The notes: generated by a model not told the origin, from the letters alone. 56,531 bases of DNA from Spirosoma fluviale (GCA_945883425.1 CAMCXM010000005.1:1-56531); one strand, 5' to 3'. Numbered from the stretch's first letter, positions 9,352-21,124 are shown. Made by a program: numbers and translations.

Positions 9352-11676
9352 TTGAGAATGAATACAACAAAAAAATGGGCGTTGATTCTGATGTCCATCC
9401 TCAGTTTCGGAAGCCAGACAGTGAAGGCCGACGAAGGAATGTGGCTGCCTTTACACATTGCCCGGTTGAACATTGGCGATATGCAAAAAGCTGGCTGTAA
9501 GCTTACTGCCGAACAATTATACAGTGTCAACTCATCCAGCCTGAAAGATGCGATTGTATCATTTGGCGGATTCTGTACAGGCGAAATCATTTCACCTGAA
9601 GGTTTGATTCTGACAAACCACCACTGTGGCTATGGCGCTATTCAGTCGCACTCTTCCGTCGAAAAGAACTATCTGAGAGACGGTTTCTGGGCCTACAAAA
9701 AAGAGGAAGAACTTCCGAATCCGGATTTGTTCGTCCGCTTTCTGGTTCGTATGGAAGATATTTCTCAGCGGGTGCTTTCCAAAGTAAACGATAAAATGCC
9801 GGAGATGGAGCGTCGCAAAGCAGCTGACGCTGAGATGCAGATCATCAAAAAAGAAGCCACTCAGGGAACTGGTTATGATGCTGAAGTAAAATCCTTTTTT
9901 GATGGCAATGAATATTACCTGATGATTTATGAAACCTACCGGGATGTTCGTCTGGTTGGAACCCCACCGGAATCGGTTGGAAAATTCGGTGGTGATACCG
10001 ACAACTGGATGTGGCCGCGTCACACCGGTGACTTTTCTCTTTTCCGTGTCTACATGGGAAAAGACGGAAAGCCCGCTCCATACAGCGCAGATAATGTTCC
10101 ATTGAAGCCTAAGCACTTCCTTCCGGTTTCTACTTCCGGAGTGAAAGAAGGTGATTTCACGATGATTTTTGGATTTCCAGGCAGAACCAATCGTTTCCTG
10201 AGTTCATATGGTGTGAAGATGGCACTCGATATTTCAAATCCATCCATCGTTGCGATTCGCGACAAAAAGCTGAAGCTGATGAAGGAAAATATGGATGCTG
10301 ATCAGGCTGTACGTATTAAGTATGCATCGAAATATGCGCAGATCGCCAACTACTGGAAATACTTTATTGGCCAGAGTCAAGGTCTGAATCGACTGGATGT
10401 GGTGGATAAAAAACTGGCAGAAGAAACTGCTTTCCAGCAATGGGCAGATGCCGACCCGGACAGAAAAGCCAAATACGGAAATGTACTGGCGGATATGAAT
10501 GCCGTCTTTGAAAAGCAACGTAAATTCAGAAAATCAGCTGTTTATTTACAAGAAGCAGCGCTGGGTTCTGAAATGAATCAATTGGCATTGGCCTTTCAGG
10601 GTTTGATGAAAGCATTGAAACCAGAAGATGGAAGTGCATCTAAACCGGAAGAAGTAACCAAGCAGGCTGCCGAATTGAAAGCCGGATTGGCCGAACACTT
10701 CAAAGATTTCGATATGGCTGTCGACAAAAAATTATTTTCTGCCATGATGAAAATGTTCAAAGAGAATGTACAGGAAGATCAGCAACCTGAAATACTTCGT
10801 TTGACATTGAAAGACAAATACAAAGGCGATATAGACAAATGGACGGAAGATGTTTTTGCCAAATCGATTTTTACTTCACAAGCCAAAGCAGAAGCCTTCC
10901 TTTCGAAACCTGAAGCCAAAGTTTTGGAAAAAGACCCGGCCTACGTAGCTGCCGTTTCTTTTTTCAGCAACTTCAGCAAGAATATCCAGCCACAAACAAT
11001 GCCTTTGGATATTGAACTGGCTCGTTGCAACCGTCTGTATGTGGATGGTACCATGCAACTGATGAAAGACCGCAAGAAATTCTATCCGAATGCCAACAGC
11101 ACCATGCGATTTACATATGGAAAAATCGGAGCTTACCGTCCAAAAGATGCTGTCTTCTATGATTTCAAAACCACTCTCGATGGCATTATGGAAAAAGAAG
11201 ATCCATCGAATGACGAGTTTGTAGTTCCTTCCAAACTGAAGGAATTATACCAGAAAAAGGATTTCGGTCGCTGGGCTGAGAACGGTACCGTACCTGTTGG
11301 TTTCATTGGAAACACCGATATCACAGGTGGAAACTCAGGAAGCCCGGTAATCAATGGCAACGGAGAACTGGTTGGTCTTGCATTTGACGGAAACTGGGAA
11401 GCTATGAGCGGTGACATTGCCTTTGAACCTACTTTCCAACGGACAATCAGTTGCGACATTCGTTATGTATTGTTTACAATCGACAAATACGCCAATGCTC
11501 AGAACCTGATCAACGAAATGAAACTGGTACAAACCATGCCGGAACCACCAGCGGCACCAGTTGTTGCACCTCCCGTATTGGAAACAAGTCCGGCTCCAGC
11601 TGTTCTGCCATCCAAACCAGTGTTGGCTCCAAAAACCAAAGGCCAGGTAAAACGAGGAGCGGCCATAAAAGGCTAA
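9352..11676 (+). CDS. S46 family peptidase (dipeptidyl-peptidase 7/11 type)
   Basis: DEGMWLPLHI, LILTNHHCGYGAIQSHSSVEKNYL, GNSGSPVINGNGELVGLAFDGNWE. Confidence 0.95.
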   Translation: MRMNTTKKWALILMSILSFGSQTVKADEGMWLPLHIARLNIGDMQKAGCKLTAEQLYSVNSSSLKDAIVSFGGFCTGEIISPEGLILTNHHCGYGAIQSHSSVEKNYLRDGFWAYKKEEELPNPDLFVRFLVRMEDISQRVLSKVNDKMPEMERRKAADAEMQIIKKEATQGTGYDAEVKSFFDGNEYYLMIYETYRDVRLVGTPPESVGKFGGDTDNWMWPRHTGDFSLFRVYMGKDGKPAPYSADNVPLKPKHFLPVSTSGVKEGDFTMIFGFPGRTNRFLSSYGVKMALDISNPSIVAIRDKKLKLMKENMDADQAVRIKYASKYAQIANYWKYFIGQSQGLNRLDVVDKKLAEETAFQQWADADPDRKAKYGNVLADMNAVFEKQRKFRKSAVYLQEAALGSEMNQLALAFQGLMKALKPEDGSASKPEEVTKQAAELKAGLAEHFKDFDMAVDKKLFSAMMKMFKENVQEDQQPEILRLTLKDKYKGDIDKWTEDVFAKSIFTSQAKAEAFLSKPEAKVLEKDPAYVAAVSFFSNFSKNIQPQTMPLDIELARCNRLYVDGTMQLMKDRKKFYPNANSTMRFTYGKIGAYRPKDAVFYDFKTTLDGIMEKEDPSNDEFVVPSKLKELYQKKDFGRWAENGTVPVGFIGNTDITGGNSGSPVINGNGELVGLAFDGNWEAMSGDIAFEPTFQRTISCDIRYVLFTIDKYANAQNLINEMKLVQTMPEPPAAPVVAPPVLETSPAPAVLPSKPVLAPKTKGQVKRGAAIKG

Positions 11677-11706
11677 TCGAACAACACAATAGCGAATCCA
11701 AGCTAT

Positions 11707-11739
11707 AAGAAAGCCACCTCAAAAGGGTGGCTTTCTTAT
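11707..11739 (+). terminator. Intrinsic terminator downstream of S46 peptidase
   Basis: AAGAAAGCCACCTCAAAAGGGTGGCTTTCTT. Confidence 0.75.
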
Positions 11740-12099
11740 TTGCACACTGGCCAATTTCCATCTAAACAATGTTGTTCGAATTTGCTGATGGAAGTCATGA
11801 ACTCACTTATGCCGGAAAACAGGATACGCGAAAGTAAGCAGAAGACCTATAGGAAATAATGGCAACCTATTTCTTTAACAGCAGAATAGAATCTGGCTTC
11901 GCATGGAGAAAAATCGTAGTTAAACCCCGAGTCCGCAATTGAAAAATCAAGTACTCCCAAATCGACTGATTCACATTCATTTATGGCATCATTTCATTTT
12001 TCCCCGAAAGGAAAATCAACAAGTGCGAATCAGACGATCAACATCCCAATACAGAATCTGGGTTAAAAATGAAAAGCTGGATTTAATCCATATGAAATT

Positions 12100-12137
12100 A
12101 AAAAGGGCAGGGATGGTTCACATCTCTGCCCTTTTTA
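12100..12137 (-). terminator. Intrinsic terminator downstream of the porE-like gene
   Basis: AAAAAGGGCAGGGATGGTTCACATCTCTGCCCTTTTT. Confidence 0.75.
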
Positions 12138-12155
12138 ATAAGACTCAAAATCAGA

Positions 12156-14195
12156 TTAGAAACCCTTGATCTCAAACTCAGTCCGCCTGTTTAGCTGGCG
12201 TCCAGCTTCGGTATCATTCGGAGCCAGTGGCCGGTCAAGACCATATCCGGCTGATGTCATGCGGTCTGGTGAAATACCCTTCTTCACAAGGTAATCCAAT
12301 ACCGCTTTGGCACGACTCTGGCTCAGCTTCTTATTGTAGTCACCGGAGCCTTTATTATCGGTATGTCCAGAGATTTCGATTTTCATGGTTGGGTATTCCA
12401 ACAAGATTTTTCGCAGACGGTCAAGCTCCAGATTGGATTCCGGACGAAGGGTGGCCTTATCAAAATCAAAGAAAATATTCCGTAACACAATCCTGGCCCC
12501 TACCTGGGCTTTGTTCAAACTCACGTTTCGCACCACTTCCTGGTATTCGGCCGTGTCAGACAGATCAAAGTTCTCAGAATGGAACAGATAGCCAGGAGCT
12601 GTCACGGTAATTCCATAGTTTTTACCTGCGGGCAGAATAACCAAATAAGTACCTGTCGCGGAGTTGGAATTGATTTCGGAAATCTTAAGCCCCGTTTTAA
12701 GGTTCACCACCGAAATATTGGCCTCCATTGGCTGCTTGGTAATGGCATCTACTACCACACCTTTGAGTAGGGTAACCCTACTCTTGGAGTTATTCACGGC
12801 TACCGTGGCCAGCTTTTTCGAACCTTCATCTTTCGCATTGGTTCCGGAAGCTAAATTTGTATTTGCCTTGGCAGAACTAAGCTCTGCCACCACTTCAGGA
12901 GTTGCCATGGAAATCATGAAAATATCGTGCTTTCCATAACCGCCTTCATGGTAACTGGCATAGTATCCGTGCATGTTATCGGCAGAAAGAACGAAATAGA
13001 TATCGTTCTGAACGGAGTTAATGGGGTAGCCCATGTTTTCGGGTTCAGACCATCCGCCTTTTTCCAGAGAGGTCCGAACGATGTCGTATCCTCCCATTGT
13101 TTTCTTTCCTTTAGTGCTGTAATACAGTGTTACTCCATCCGGGTGAATAAAAGGAGCATCTTCATCTTCCGGAGTATTGATTTTCGGACCCATATTCATA
13201 GGTTCATTCCACTCACCTTTCACCAGCTGACTTCTCCAGATATCCAATCCTCCGTATCCTCCCGGCCGGTTTGAACTAAAATAAAGTGTCTTTCCATCAA
13301 AAGTAATAGAACAGGACAACTCAGACGATTTGGGAAGATTTACTTTGTCTCCAAGCGATTTTGGTTCAGACCATTGCAAGCCTTTCTTTTTGGATACATA
13401 AATATCACCTTGCTGGTTTCCCTTATAAATGAACAATTGAGAACCGTCCGGAGAAAGGGCAATCGCTGCATCATGTTCTTCCGTGTTTACTGGCGCACCA
13501 ACATTAACAGGCTCAGACCACTTATCATTGACACGGGTTGATTGGTAAATATCCTCCATCGGAAAAACCTCTTCCTGATCAAGGTAAGAGGATGTATTTT
13601 TCCCAAGGTTGCCCTCCCTTCTGGAAGTGAACATCATGATGGATTCATCAGCCGTAATCACTGGCGTATAATCCGGATATATACTGTTGATTAGCGGACC
13701 TACGTTTTCAACCTTTGCTTTCACCGGGTTAGCAATCAGTTCTTTTGCATTCCGACACTCCTCAATGTGTTTCGTTACCTCGTTCATAATGGTCGGATCC
13801 TTTTTCACACCTTCCAATTTGAGAAAATTTTCATAGTACTTCAATGCTTCATCAAATTTGAGCGCATCTTCTGCACACTGCCCCATCATATATTCTATTT
13901 CGGGATAGTACTCTTTGTCAAGCTCATATACTTTCTGCATGTATGGCAAACCGTTGCCACCCTCCCCTACTTTCAAATAACATATGCCGAGAAAGAAATT
14001 TGCATCCAACGCCTTGGAACTCTCTGATTCCGGATCACTCTGGACTGCTTCCAAAAGAAATGGAATCGCTTCCCTGTAGTCACCATCGTCAAACATTTTC
14101 ATCCCCGTTTTAAAGGAAGAAGCATTGAAGGACTGAGCCAGAAGGCAACTACAGAAAATAAGAAACGTAAAAACTGAAAGAACGAGTTTGCGCAT
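12156..14195 (-). CDS. OmpA family protein with TPR, PD40 beta-propeller and carboxypeptidase-regulatory-like domains (PorE-like)
   Basis: Signal peptide MRKLVLSVFTFLIFCSCLLAQ, TPRs, repeated LYFSSNRPGGYGGLDIW, ITKQPMEANI, OmpA_C ISGHTDNKGSGDYNKKLSQSRAKAVLDYL; architecture matches T9SS PorE. Confidence 0.85.
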   Translation of the reverse strand: MRKLVLSVFTFLIFCSCLLAQSFNASSFKTGMKMFDDGDYREAIPFLLEAVQSDPESESSKALDANFFLGICYLKVGEGGNGLPYMQKVYELDKEYYPEIEYMMGQCAEDALKFDEALKYYENFLKLEGVKKDPTIMNEVTKHIEECRNAKELIANPVKAKVENVGPLINSIYPDYTPVITADESIMMFTSRREGNLGKNTSSYLDQEEVFPMEDIYQSTRVNDKWSEPVNVGAPVNTEEHDAAIALSPDGSQLFIYKGNQQGDIYVSKKKGLQWSEPKSLGDKVNLPKSSELSCSITFDGKTLYFSSNRPGGYGGLDIWRSQLVKGEWNEPMNMGPKINTPEDEDAPFIHPDGVTLYYSTKGKKTMGGYDIVRTSLEKGGWSEPENMGYPINSVQNDIYFVLSADNMHGYYASYHEGGYGKHDIFMISMATPEVVAELSSAKANTNLASGTNAKDEGSKKLATVAVNNSKSRVTLLKGVVVDAITKQPMEANISVVNLKTGLKISEINSNSATGTYLVILPAGKNYGITVTAPGYLFHSENFDLSDTAEYQEVVRNVSLNKAQVGARIVLRNIFFDFDKATLRPESNLELDRLRKILLEYPTMKIEISGHTDNKGSGDYNKKLSQSRAKAVLDYLVKKGISPDRMTSAGYGLDRPLAPNDTEAGRQLNRRTEFEIKGF

Positions 14196-14400
14196 GCTTG
14201 AAAGGGTGTCTTTCCCATAAAGAGTTGAATTGGGAAACAATCGACAAAGTAAGAAGGATATAGCCAAAGGTCAAAATTACATTCTCAAATAGCCTTACAG
14301 TGATTTGTTCCACACTGAGCTTTTTTTACGACTCAAAAAAAATCTACAGAACGAGATTTTGAAAACCCTATTTTCGCACCAAAATTGATACGAATACACC

Positions 14401-15516
14401 ATGATTATTGGAGTTCCGAAAGAAATAAAAAACAACGAAAACAGAGTTGGGCTGACACCTGCTGGTGTAGCTGAGTTTAAAAAAGCGGGTCACAAAGTCT
14501 ACGTTCAGTCGACGGCCGGCGAAGGAAGTGGCTTTGATGATGAAAGCTATAAAGTTGCTGGCGCAGAGATACTTCCAGATATTCAGTCGGTGTACAAAAT
14601 CGCTGAAATGATCATGAAAGTGAAGGAACCCATTGAATTGGAATACGAACTGATCAAGGAAGACCAACTAATCTTCACTTATTTCCATTTTGCCAGTTCC
14701 GAAACACTAACTCACGCCATGGTCGCCCGCAAGGGAGTTTGTCTGGCCTATGAAACCGTTGAAAAAACGGACCGGTCACTGCCATTGCTGGTTCCTATGT
14801 CGGAAGTAGCCGGACGAATGTCGATCCAGGAAGGAGCGAAATATCTGGAAAAACCAATGAAAGGCCGAGGCATCCTACTCGGTGGCGTTCCGGGAGTAGC
14901 TCCAGCTAACGTGTTGGTTCTGGGCGGTGGAATCGTGGGAACTCAGGCAGCCAAAATGGCGGCCGGCTTAGGTGCACATGTGACCATAATGGATGTAAGC
15001 CTTCCTCGGCTTCGGGCTCTGGCTGATATCATGCCAGCGAATGTGGATACGGTAATGAGCAACGAATTCAACATTCGTCGTTATATCAAACACATGGATC
15101 TGATCATTGGTGCCGTCCTGATCCCGGGAGCCAAAGCACCTCACCTCATTACACGTGAAATGCTCAAAACCATGAAGGCTGGTACCGTTTTGGTTGACGT
15201 GGCAGTGGATCAGGGAGGTTGCATAGAAACATGTAAACCGACCACACATGAAAACCCAACCTTTATTATTGACGATGTGGTGCATTATTGTGTTGCCAAC
15301 ATGCCAGGCGCAGTTCCTTATACTTCAACATTGGCGTTGACCAATTCAACACTTCCATACGGTTTGCAACTGGCGAACAAAGGCTGGAAGCAGGCTTGTA
15401 AAGACAATCACGAATTGTTACTTGGGCTAAATGTAGTTCATGGCAAAATCGTTTATAAAGGCGTTTCCGATGCCTGGGGATTAGAATACACTCCGGTTGA
15501 AATGGTTTTGAATTAA
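14401..15516 (+). CDS. ald: Alanine dehydrogenase
   Basis: MIIGVPKEIKNNENRVGLTPAGV, VLGGGIVGTQAAKMAAGLGA, DVAVDQGGC. Confidence 0.97.
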   Translation: MIIGVPKEIKNNENRVGLTPAGVAEFKKAGHKVYVQSTAGEGSGFDDESYKVAGAEILPDIQSVYKIAEMIMKVKEPIELEYELIKEDQLIFTYFHFASSETLTHAMVARKGVCLAYETVEKTDRSLPLLVPMSEVAGRMSIQEGAKYLEKPMKGRGILLGGVPGVAPANVLVLGGGIVGTQAAKMAAGLGAHVTIMDVSLPRLRALADIMPANVDTVMSNEFNIRRYIKHMDLIIGAVLIPGAKAPHLITREMLKTMKAGTVLVDVAVDQGGCIETCKPTTHENPTFIIDDVVHYCVANMPGAVPYTSTLALTNSTLPYGLQLANKGWKQACKDNHELLLGLNVVHGKIVYKGVSDAWGLEYTPVEMVLN

Positions 15517-15534
15517 TCAGAAAGTGAAGAAATT

Positions 15535-15560
15535 AAAAAGGGGCTTTGGCCCCTTTTTTT
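15535..15560 (+). terminator. Intrinsic terminator downstream of ald
   Basis: AAAAAGGGGCTTTGGCCCCTTTTTTT. Confidence 0.8.
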
Positions 15561-15623
15561 ATGGAATCTGAATTCCCGGAAAAAACCTGAACCCATAAAA
15601 TTCAAGGTTCCGGATTGAGCAAA

Positions 15624-15647
15624 AAAAATCCCTTCGAAAAGGGATCA
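15624..15647 (-). terminator. Intrinsic terminator for the 15666-16067 gene
   Basis: AAAAAAATCCCTTCGAAAAGGGAT, T tract on the minus strand. Confidence 0.65.
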
Positions 15648-15665
15648 GAATCAGAAAAATGAATA

Positions 15666-16067
15666 TTAGCGGAACATCGACTTAATGCTGCCCCATGACC
15701 GCTGTACGGCGGTTGGGCTATGCTGGATATTGGCGTAAAAATATTTCGGTCCGCCAGACCCGGTTGCCGTTAACCGATAGGAAATGTTCTCAATGGCATC
15801 TCCGTCTTTATATAAATTGTCGTCAATCCAGATGTAGGTACCCAATGCTGATTGTGGGATTTCGGCCAGACGGGAATACGAAGCATCGCTGTCCTTTTTT
15901 CTTGAAATCTCATATGTCTGAACATCCGATTCATCTGAAACCTTCCATTCCAATCGAATATCAGCACCCTGATAAACGGCAAGAAAAGAAGTAACCTGCA
16001 ATTGAAATGCGGTTAAAATCAGGCTGGTGCTGAATAGGAGCAGGTAAGTCAAAAAGCGGGTCTTCAT
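15666..16067 (-). CDS. Secreted fibronectin-III-like small protein
   Basis: Signal peptide; IRLEWKVSDESDVQTYEISRKKDSDASYSRL resembles an FN3/Por-secretion-type Ig-like fold; start 16067 or 16082. Confidence 0.55.
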   Translation of the reverse strand: MKTRFLTYLLLFSTSLILTAFQLQVTSFLAVYQGADIRLEWKVSDESDVQTYEISRKKDSDASYSRLAEIPQSALGTYIWIDDNLYKDGDAIENISYRLTATGSGGPKYFYANIQHSPTAVQRSWGSIKSMFR

Positions 16068-16200
16068 ACTGTCAGAGGACAAACGTAAACATAATTTTCA
16101 ATCCAAACAAAAGACTCCAAAAAAGTATAAAAGGTTGGAATGCAATTGGAAAGAAAGTTGGTTTTGCTGTACTTGCATCGCTTTTTGGAAATAGGTAAAC

Positions 16201-17958
16201 ATGTACAGATCAAATACTTGCGGCGAATTAAACGCTTCTTTTACAGGAAAAAATGTTACACTGGCCGGATGGGTTCAGAAAATACGGGATAAAGGAGGTC
16301 TCATCTGGATTGACCTTCGCGACCGTTATGGCATTACCCAGATCATTCTGAACGAAAGTGAGGACGGAGCCGACCTGATTTCAACTGCCCGAAACCTCGG
16401 AAGAGAATATGTGATTCAGGTAAAAGGTACCGTCATTGAACGGTCGGCCAAAAACGATAAAATGGCAACGGGTGATATTGAAATCAAACCTTCTGACATC
16501 ATTCTCCTGAACCAGGCTGTTCTTCCACCGTTTCTGATTGAGGACGAAACCGATGGAGGCGACGATCTCCGAATGAAATACCGGTATCTGGATATCCGAA
16601 GAAATCCGGTCCGTAAAAATCTGGAACTACGTCATCGCGTCAATCAGGTTGTGAGACGGTACCTTGACTCCCAGAATTTCATCGATGTCGAAACGCCGGT
16701 ACTGATTAAGTCCACACCAGAAGGTGCCCGTGATTTTGTAGTGCCCAGCCGGATGAACCCGGGTGAGTTTTATGCTCTCCCACAATCGCCACAAACCTTC
16801 AAGCAATTGCTGATGGTGGCAGGAATGGACCGATACTTTCAGATTGTAAAATGCTTCCGCGATGAAGATTTACGAGCCGATCGTCAACCTGAATTTACAC
16901 AGATCGACTGCGAAATGGCTTTTGTGGATCAGGAAGACATCCTGAACACGTTTGAAGGAATGACCAAAGCTGTTTTTCAGGAAGTGTTGGGAATTACCCT
17001 TCCGGAATTCCGTCGGATGCCGTACTCTGAAGCCATGCAGCGGTTCGGTTCAGACAAACCGGATCTTCGATTCGGAATGGAATTTACCTATCTGAAAGAC
17101 CTGACAGAAGGTGCTGGCTTTCCGGTATTTGATCAGGCAGAATCGGTGATCGGAATTGCAGCAGAAGGCTGTGCAGAATATACAAGGAAACAACTGGACG
17201 AACTGACGGACTGGGTAAAACGCCCGCAAATCGGTGCCGGTGGATTAATCTATGTTCGGTATGGCACCAATGGTGAAATCAAATCTTCTGTTGATAAATT
17301 TTATTCAGAAGACATTCTGAAACAATGGCTCGAACTTGCCGGAGCCAAACCAGGTGACCTACTCTTTGTTCTTTGCGGAAAACCGGAGAAAACGCAAAAA
17401 GCTCTGAATGAACTTCGCCTTGAAATGGGCAATCGCCTTGGCTTGAGAAAGAAAGATACATTTGAGGTACTCTGGGTTGTGGACTTTCCTTTATTGGAAT
17501 TTATAGAAGAAGAAGGACGGTACTTTGCGATGCACCATCCGTTTACTTCTCCGAAACCAGAAGACATTGCGCTCCTGGAAAATGATCCGGGAAAAGTAAG
17601 AGCCAATGCCTATGACCTTGTCATCAATGGTGTCGAAATAGGAGGAGGTTCCATCCGTATTCACAACCGCGAATTGCAGGCCAGGATGTTTTCCCTTTTG
17701 GGATTTTCGGACGAAGAAGCCAAAAAGCAATTTGGATTTCTGATGGATGCATTTGAGTTTGGAGCACCGCCACATGGTGGTCTGGCATTTGGGTTTGATC
17801 GGTTATGCTCACTTCTGGGTGGATCTGATTCCATCCGTGATTTCATCGCTTTCCCGAAAAACAACTCTGGCCGCGATGTGATGATCGACTCTCCCAGCAC
17901 GCTCGATCAGAAGCAACTCAACGAACTTTCCATTGCCGTTACGCAACCAAAAGCTTGA
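16201..17958 (+). CDS. aspS: Aspartate--tRNA ligase
   Basis: [51 protein letters not shown]. Confidence 0.98.
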   Translation: MYRSNTCGELNASFTGKNVTLAGWVQKIRDKGGLIWIDLRDRYGITQIILNESEDGADLISTARNLGREYVIQVKGTVIERSAKNDKMATGDIEIKPSDIILLNQAVLPPFLIEDETDGGDDLRMKYRYLDIRRNPVRKNLELRHRVNQVVRRYLDSQNFIDVETPVLIKSTPEGARDFVVPSRMNPGEFYALPQSPQTFKQLLMVAGMDRYFQIVKCFRDEDLRADRQPEFTQIDCEMAFVDQEDILNTFEGMTKAVFQEVLGITLPEFRRMPYSEAMQRFGSDKPDLRFGMEFTYLKDLTEGAGFPVFDQAESVIGIAAEGCAEYTRKQLDELTDWVKRPQIGAGGLIYVRYGTNGEIKSSVDKFYSEDILKQWLELAGAKPGDLLFVLCGKPEKTQKALNELRLEMGNRLGLRKKDTFEVLWVVDFPLLEFIEEEGRYFAMHHPFTSPKPEDIALLENDPGKVRANAYDLVINGVEIGGGSIRIHNRELQARMFSLLGFSDEEAKKQFGFLMDAFEFGAPPHGGLAFGFDRLCSLLGGSDSIRDFIAFPKNNSGRDVMIDSPSTLDQKQLNELSIAVTQPKA

Positions 17959-19241
17959 GCATAGCATTATTCGTTGATCGGATTCGAACCAGAGTTTTTT
18001 CAGATGAGAAGCAGGCTTTCTATGGCCTTCTCTTTTTCCTGATTCCTTTTTTGCTGGTTGGTAATGAAACCGCATTTGCAAAAAAACCCAACCCGAAAAA
18101 AGCGGGACCCATGTTGGATTACCGAATGCAGATGTTCATCCGGAATCAAGATTTTCCAGGTGCTGTTCTGGTTGTGAGAAAAGGGAATAAAACAGTTCTC
18201 AACAAATCCTGGGGTGAAACGACCTATGGCAGTAGAAAAAGGCCGGATGCCAAAAACAGTGTGTATGATCTGGCATCTGTAACAAAAGCCATTTCGATTT
18301 CCACAACCATTATGCATTTGGTGGAACTTGGAAAAATAAAGCCCGAAGACTCCCTGTCTATGCATGTAAAAGCAACCAAAGGCTACCCATTGGGAAAACT
18401 AACAATTGAACGCTTGCTTTCGCATAAAACCGGTCTTCCACCCTACTACTTCAGCAACTATTGGCTCTTATCGACCAACCGCTGGGACGAATCGACATTC
18501 TCACCCATTGCCACTGCACAATATCCGGATCCGTACCGTGGAATTTATCTCCCAAAAGGATACAGAACCCTGATGTTGAAAGATTTATGCCAACTTCCAT
18601 TCAACGGAAAGAATAAAACCATCTATTCCGACCTCAACTATATTCTACTGGGCTGTCTGATTGAAGAAGTGACCGGCAAGCGACTGGATGACTACCTGAA
18701 ATCCTGGCTTTTCGATCCCATGAAACTGACCAGCATCCGGTACAATCCATTGCTGAACGGAATCACAACCGATCGGATTATCCCCACCAGTTCGAATCCA
18801 ATCCATAAGGGCTGGGTATATGATGATGAGGCCGCAAAACTGGCTGGCATATGTGGAGCGGCCGGCCTTTTTTCAAACGCTGAAAATCTGGCTGATATCG
18901 GCGATATGCTTCGTAATGGAGGTGTTTGGAAAGGACAACGATTTTTAAAACAAGCCACCATCAAACGGTTTGCCTGGTACGTGGAACCAGGGCATGTGAG
19001 GGCAATGGGATGGCAAAAACCCGCATCCGGAAGACGGGTAAAATCAATTGCTCCTCCAACGGCCAGCCTCACAGCTTTTGGTCATACAGGTTACACAGGA
19101 ACGCTGTTCTGGGTGGATCCCAAAAAAGACCTGACCATCATTTTCCTCACCAATGTCACCTATCCGAGAGATGGAATTTCCACTTTTAAAAAAAATGCCG
19201 GTTACAAAACGGTTTTGAAACTTGTGTACGACCTTTTGTGA
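17955..19241 (+). CDS. Serine hydrolase, class C beta-lactamase-like
   Basis: SVTK motif in [29 protein letters not shown] start overlaps aspS stop (TTGA). Confidence 0.88.
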   Translation: MSIALFVDRIRTRVFSDEKQAFYGLLFFLIPFLLVGNETAFAKKPNPKKAGPMLDYRMQMFIRNQDFPGAVLVVRKGNKTVLNKSWGETTYGSRKRPDAKNSVYDLASVTKAISISTTIMHLVELGKIKPEDSLSMHVKATKGYPLGKLTIERLLSHKTGLPPYYFSNYWLLSTNRWDESTFSPIATAQYPDPYRGIYLPKGYRTLMLKDLCQLPFNGKNKTIYSDLNYILLGCLIEEVTGKRLDDYLKSWLFDPMKLTSIRYNPLLNGITTDRIIPTSSNPIHKGWVYDDEAAKLAGICGAAGLFSNAENLADIGDMLRNGGVWKGQRFLKQATIKRFAWYVEPGHVRAMGWQKPASGRRVKSIAPPTASLTAFGHTGYTGTLFWVDPKKDLTIIFLTNVTYPRDGISTFKKNAGYKTVLKLVYDLL

Positions 19242-19301
19242 TTAATGAATCCTTAGCTTGTGTATCATTGCGGAAAAATCAGCCAGCAGGGAAATTTGTG
19301 A

Positions 19302-20594
19302 ATGACCAGTAAAATGACGCATCAACCGTTAAAGAAAAATATTCTCAATGCAGCCGTGATCATTTCAGCGATCGGCTATTTTGTGGATATCTACGACCTC
19401 ATCATCTACAATGTGGTGAAGAAAAAAAGTCTGGCTGATCTGGGTTATATCGGCGATGCATTCAAAGACCAGGAGATTCTTCTGTTCAATCTTCAAATGA
19501 CCGGAATGTTGCTGGGCGGACTTATTTGGGGAATTCTGGGTGATAAAAAAGGGCGGGCTTCTGTATTATTTGGTTCTATTCTGATGTATTCCCTCGCCAA
19601 TATCGCCAATGCTTTCGTCCCGAATATTGAGCTTTACGGATTGTGCCGCTTCATCGCCGGAGTTGGCCTGGCCGGTGAACTTGGGGCTGGAATTACGCTG
19701 GTTCTGGAATCAATGGACAAAGAAAATCGCGGCTATGGCACCATGATCATCGTAACCCTCGGCGCACTGGGTGCAGTGGTTGCCAGTGCGGTGGGACAGT
19801 TCGACTGGAAAATCGCTTACATTTTTGGTGGCATCATGGGACTTTTGATTTTACTTCTACGAGTAACCAGTCTGGAATCCGGCATGTTTAAAAACATGAA
19901 GGAAAAAGCCGTGAATCAGGGAAATTTGCTGATGCTTTTTTCGAATCGGGACAGATTTTTCCGCTACCTCGGATGTATTGTGATCGGACTGCCTGTCTGG
20001 TTTGTGATCGGGATCCTCATTGCCTTGTCTGACCGGTTTACATACCACATCGGAATTACGGACGGCACCATCAGCATTGCCAGTTGCGTGATGTATGCTT
20101 ATCTCGGACTCAGTTTCGGCGACTTGCTTTCCGGAATCTTCAGCCAAATGTTCCGCAACCGCAAAAAAGTGATTTACGGTTATCTGGTGGCCAATTTCTT
20201 TCTCATTGTTACCTACCTTTTTGTTCGGGACATCACTATGACTCAGTTTTATATCATGTGTTTCCTTTTGGGTGCCGCCACTGGCTACTGGGCTTTATTT
20301 GTGACCATCGCTGCTGAGCAGTTTGGCACCAACCTTCGATCAACTGTCGCCAACACAGTGCCCAATTTTGTCCGCGGCGCAGTGGTGCTGATCACCAGTT
20401 CTTTTGTGTATCTGGAAAATGAACTCATCGATACTGTCGCCGCCGCTTTGATTGTAGGCGTCGGATGTCTGATACTCGCATTCATTGGCACATGGCGTGT
20501 TCATGAAACGTTTGGAAAAGACCTCGATTATCTGGAAACAGACGGAAAGAAAAACAACGACCACAACGATCTGGTTTCTGTTGATGTGATGTAA
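19302..20594 (+). CDS. MFS transporter
   Basis: 12-TM-like hydrophobic protein; GILGDKKGRASVLFGSI, GLCRFIAGVGLAGELGAG. Confidence 0.9.
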   Translation: MTSKMTHQPLKKNILNAAVIISAIGYFVDIYDLIIYNVVKKKSLADLGYIGDAFKDQEILLFNLQMTGMLLGGLIWGILGDKKGRASVLFGSILMYSLANIANAFVPNIELYGLCRFIAGVGLAGELGAGITLVLESMDKENRGYGTMIIVTLGALGAVVASAVGQFDWKIAYIFGGIMGLLILLLRVTSLESGMFKNMKEKAVNQGNLLMLFSNRDRFFRYLGCIVIGLPVWFVIGILIALSDRFTYHIGITDGTISIASCVMYAYLGLSFGDLLSGIFSQMFRNRKKVIYGYLVANFFLIVTYLFVRDITMTQFYIMCFLLGAATGYWALFVTIAAEQFGTNLRSTVANTVPNFVRGAVVLITSSFVYLENELIDTVAAALIVGVGCLILAFIGTWRVHETFGKDLDYLETDGKKNNDHNDLVSVDVM

Positions 20595-20617
20595 ACCAAA
20601 CCTGAAGAATTTCTGAT

Positions 20618-21124
20618 ATGATCATTTCGCTAATTGCTGCTGCTTCCTCCAACCGGGTCATCGGAGTTCAGAACCAACTTCCCTGGCATCTTCCTGCCGA
20701 TCTCAAATTTTTCAAGGAAAAAACGCTGGGACATCATATTCTGATGGGGCGAAAAACCTGGGAATCGTTTGGAAAACCACTACCTGGCAGAACATCGGTC
20801 GTCATCAGTAGTAATCCAGAACAAATTGTACCAGAAGGCGTATTCCAATTCAAGGAGATTGAAGACGGAATCGAATTCGCCCGAAGCAGAGGTGAAACCG
20901 AACTGATGATCATTGGCGGTGGTCAGATTTTTGAGAAATCAATTCCTTTTGCAGACCGGATTTATCTGACGCATGTCTACACGAGGATTTCACATGGAGA
21001 AGGTATCATTTTGTTCCCACCGGTTCTTCAATCCGACTGGAAGATTGTTTCTTGTGAGAACCGGAACAAAGATGAAAAGCATGCATTTGAAATGGATTTT
21101 CTGGAATTGGAAAGGAAAAAGTAG
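20618..21124 (+). CDS. folA: Dihydrofolate reductase
   Basis: MIISLIAAASSNRVIGVQNQLPWHLPADLKFFKEKTLGHHILMGRKTWESFG. Confidence 0.97.
   Translation: MIISLIAAASSNRVIGVQNQLPWHLPADLKFFKEKTLGHHILMGRKTWESFGKPLPGRTSVVISSNPEQIVPEGVFQFKEIEDGIEFARSRGETELMIIGGGQIFEKSIPFADRIYLTHVYTRISHGEGIILFPPVLQSDWKIVSCENRNKDEKHAFEMDFLELERKK

Noticed and set aside
11939-12169. 76-aa ORF between S46 peptidase and porE-like gene
   Set aside because: Runs through a clear terminator hairpin (12100-12137); no conserved features.
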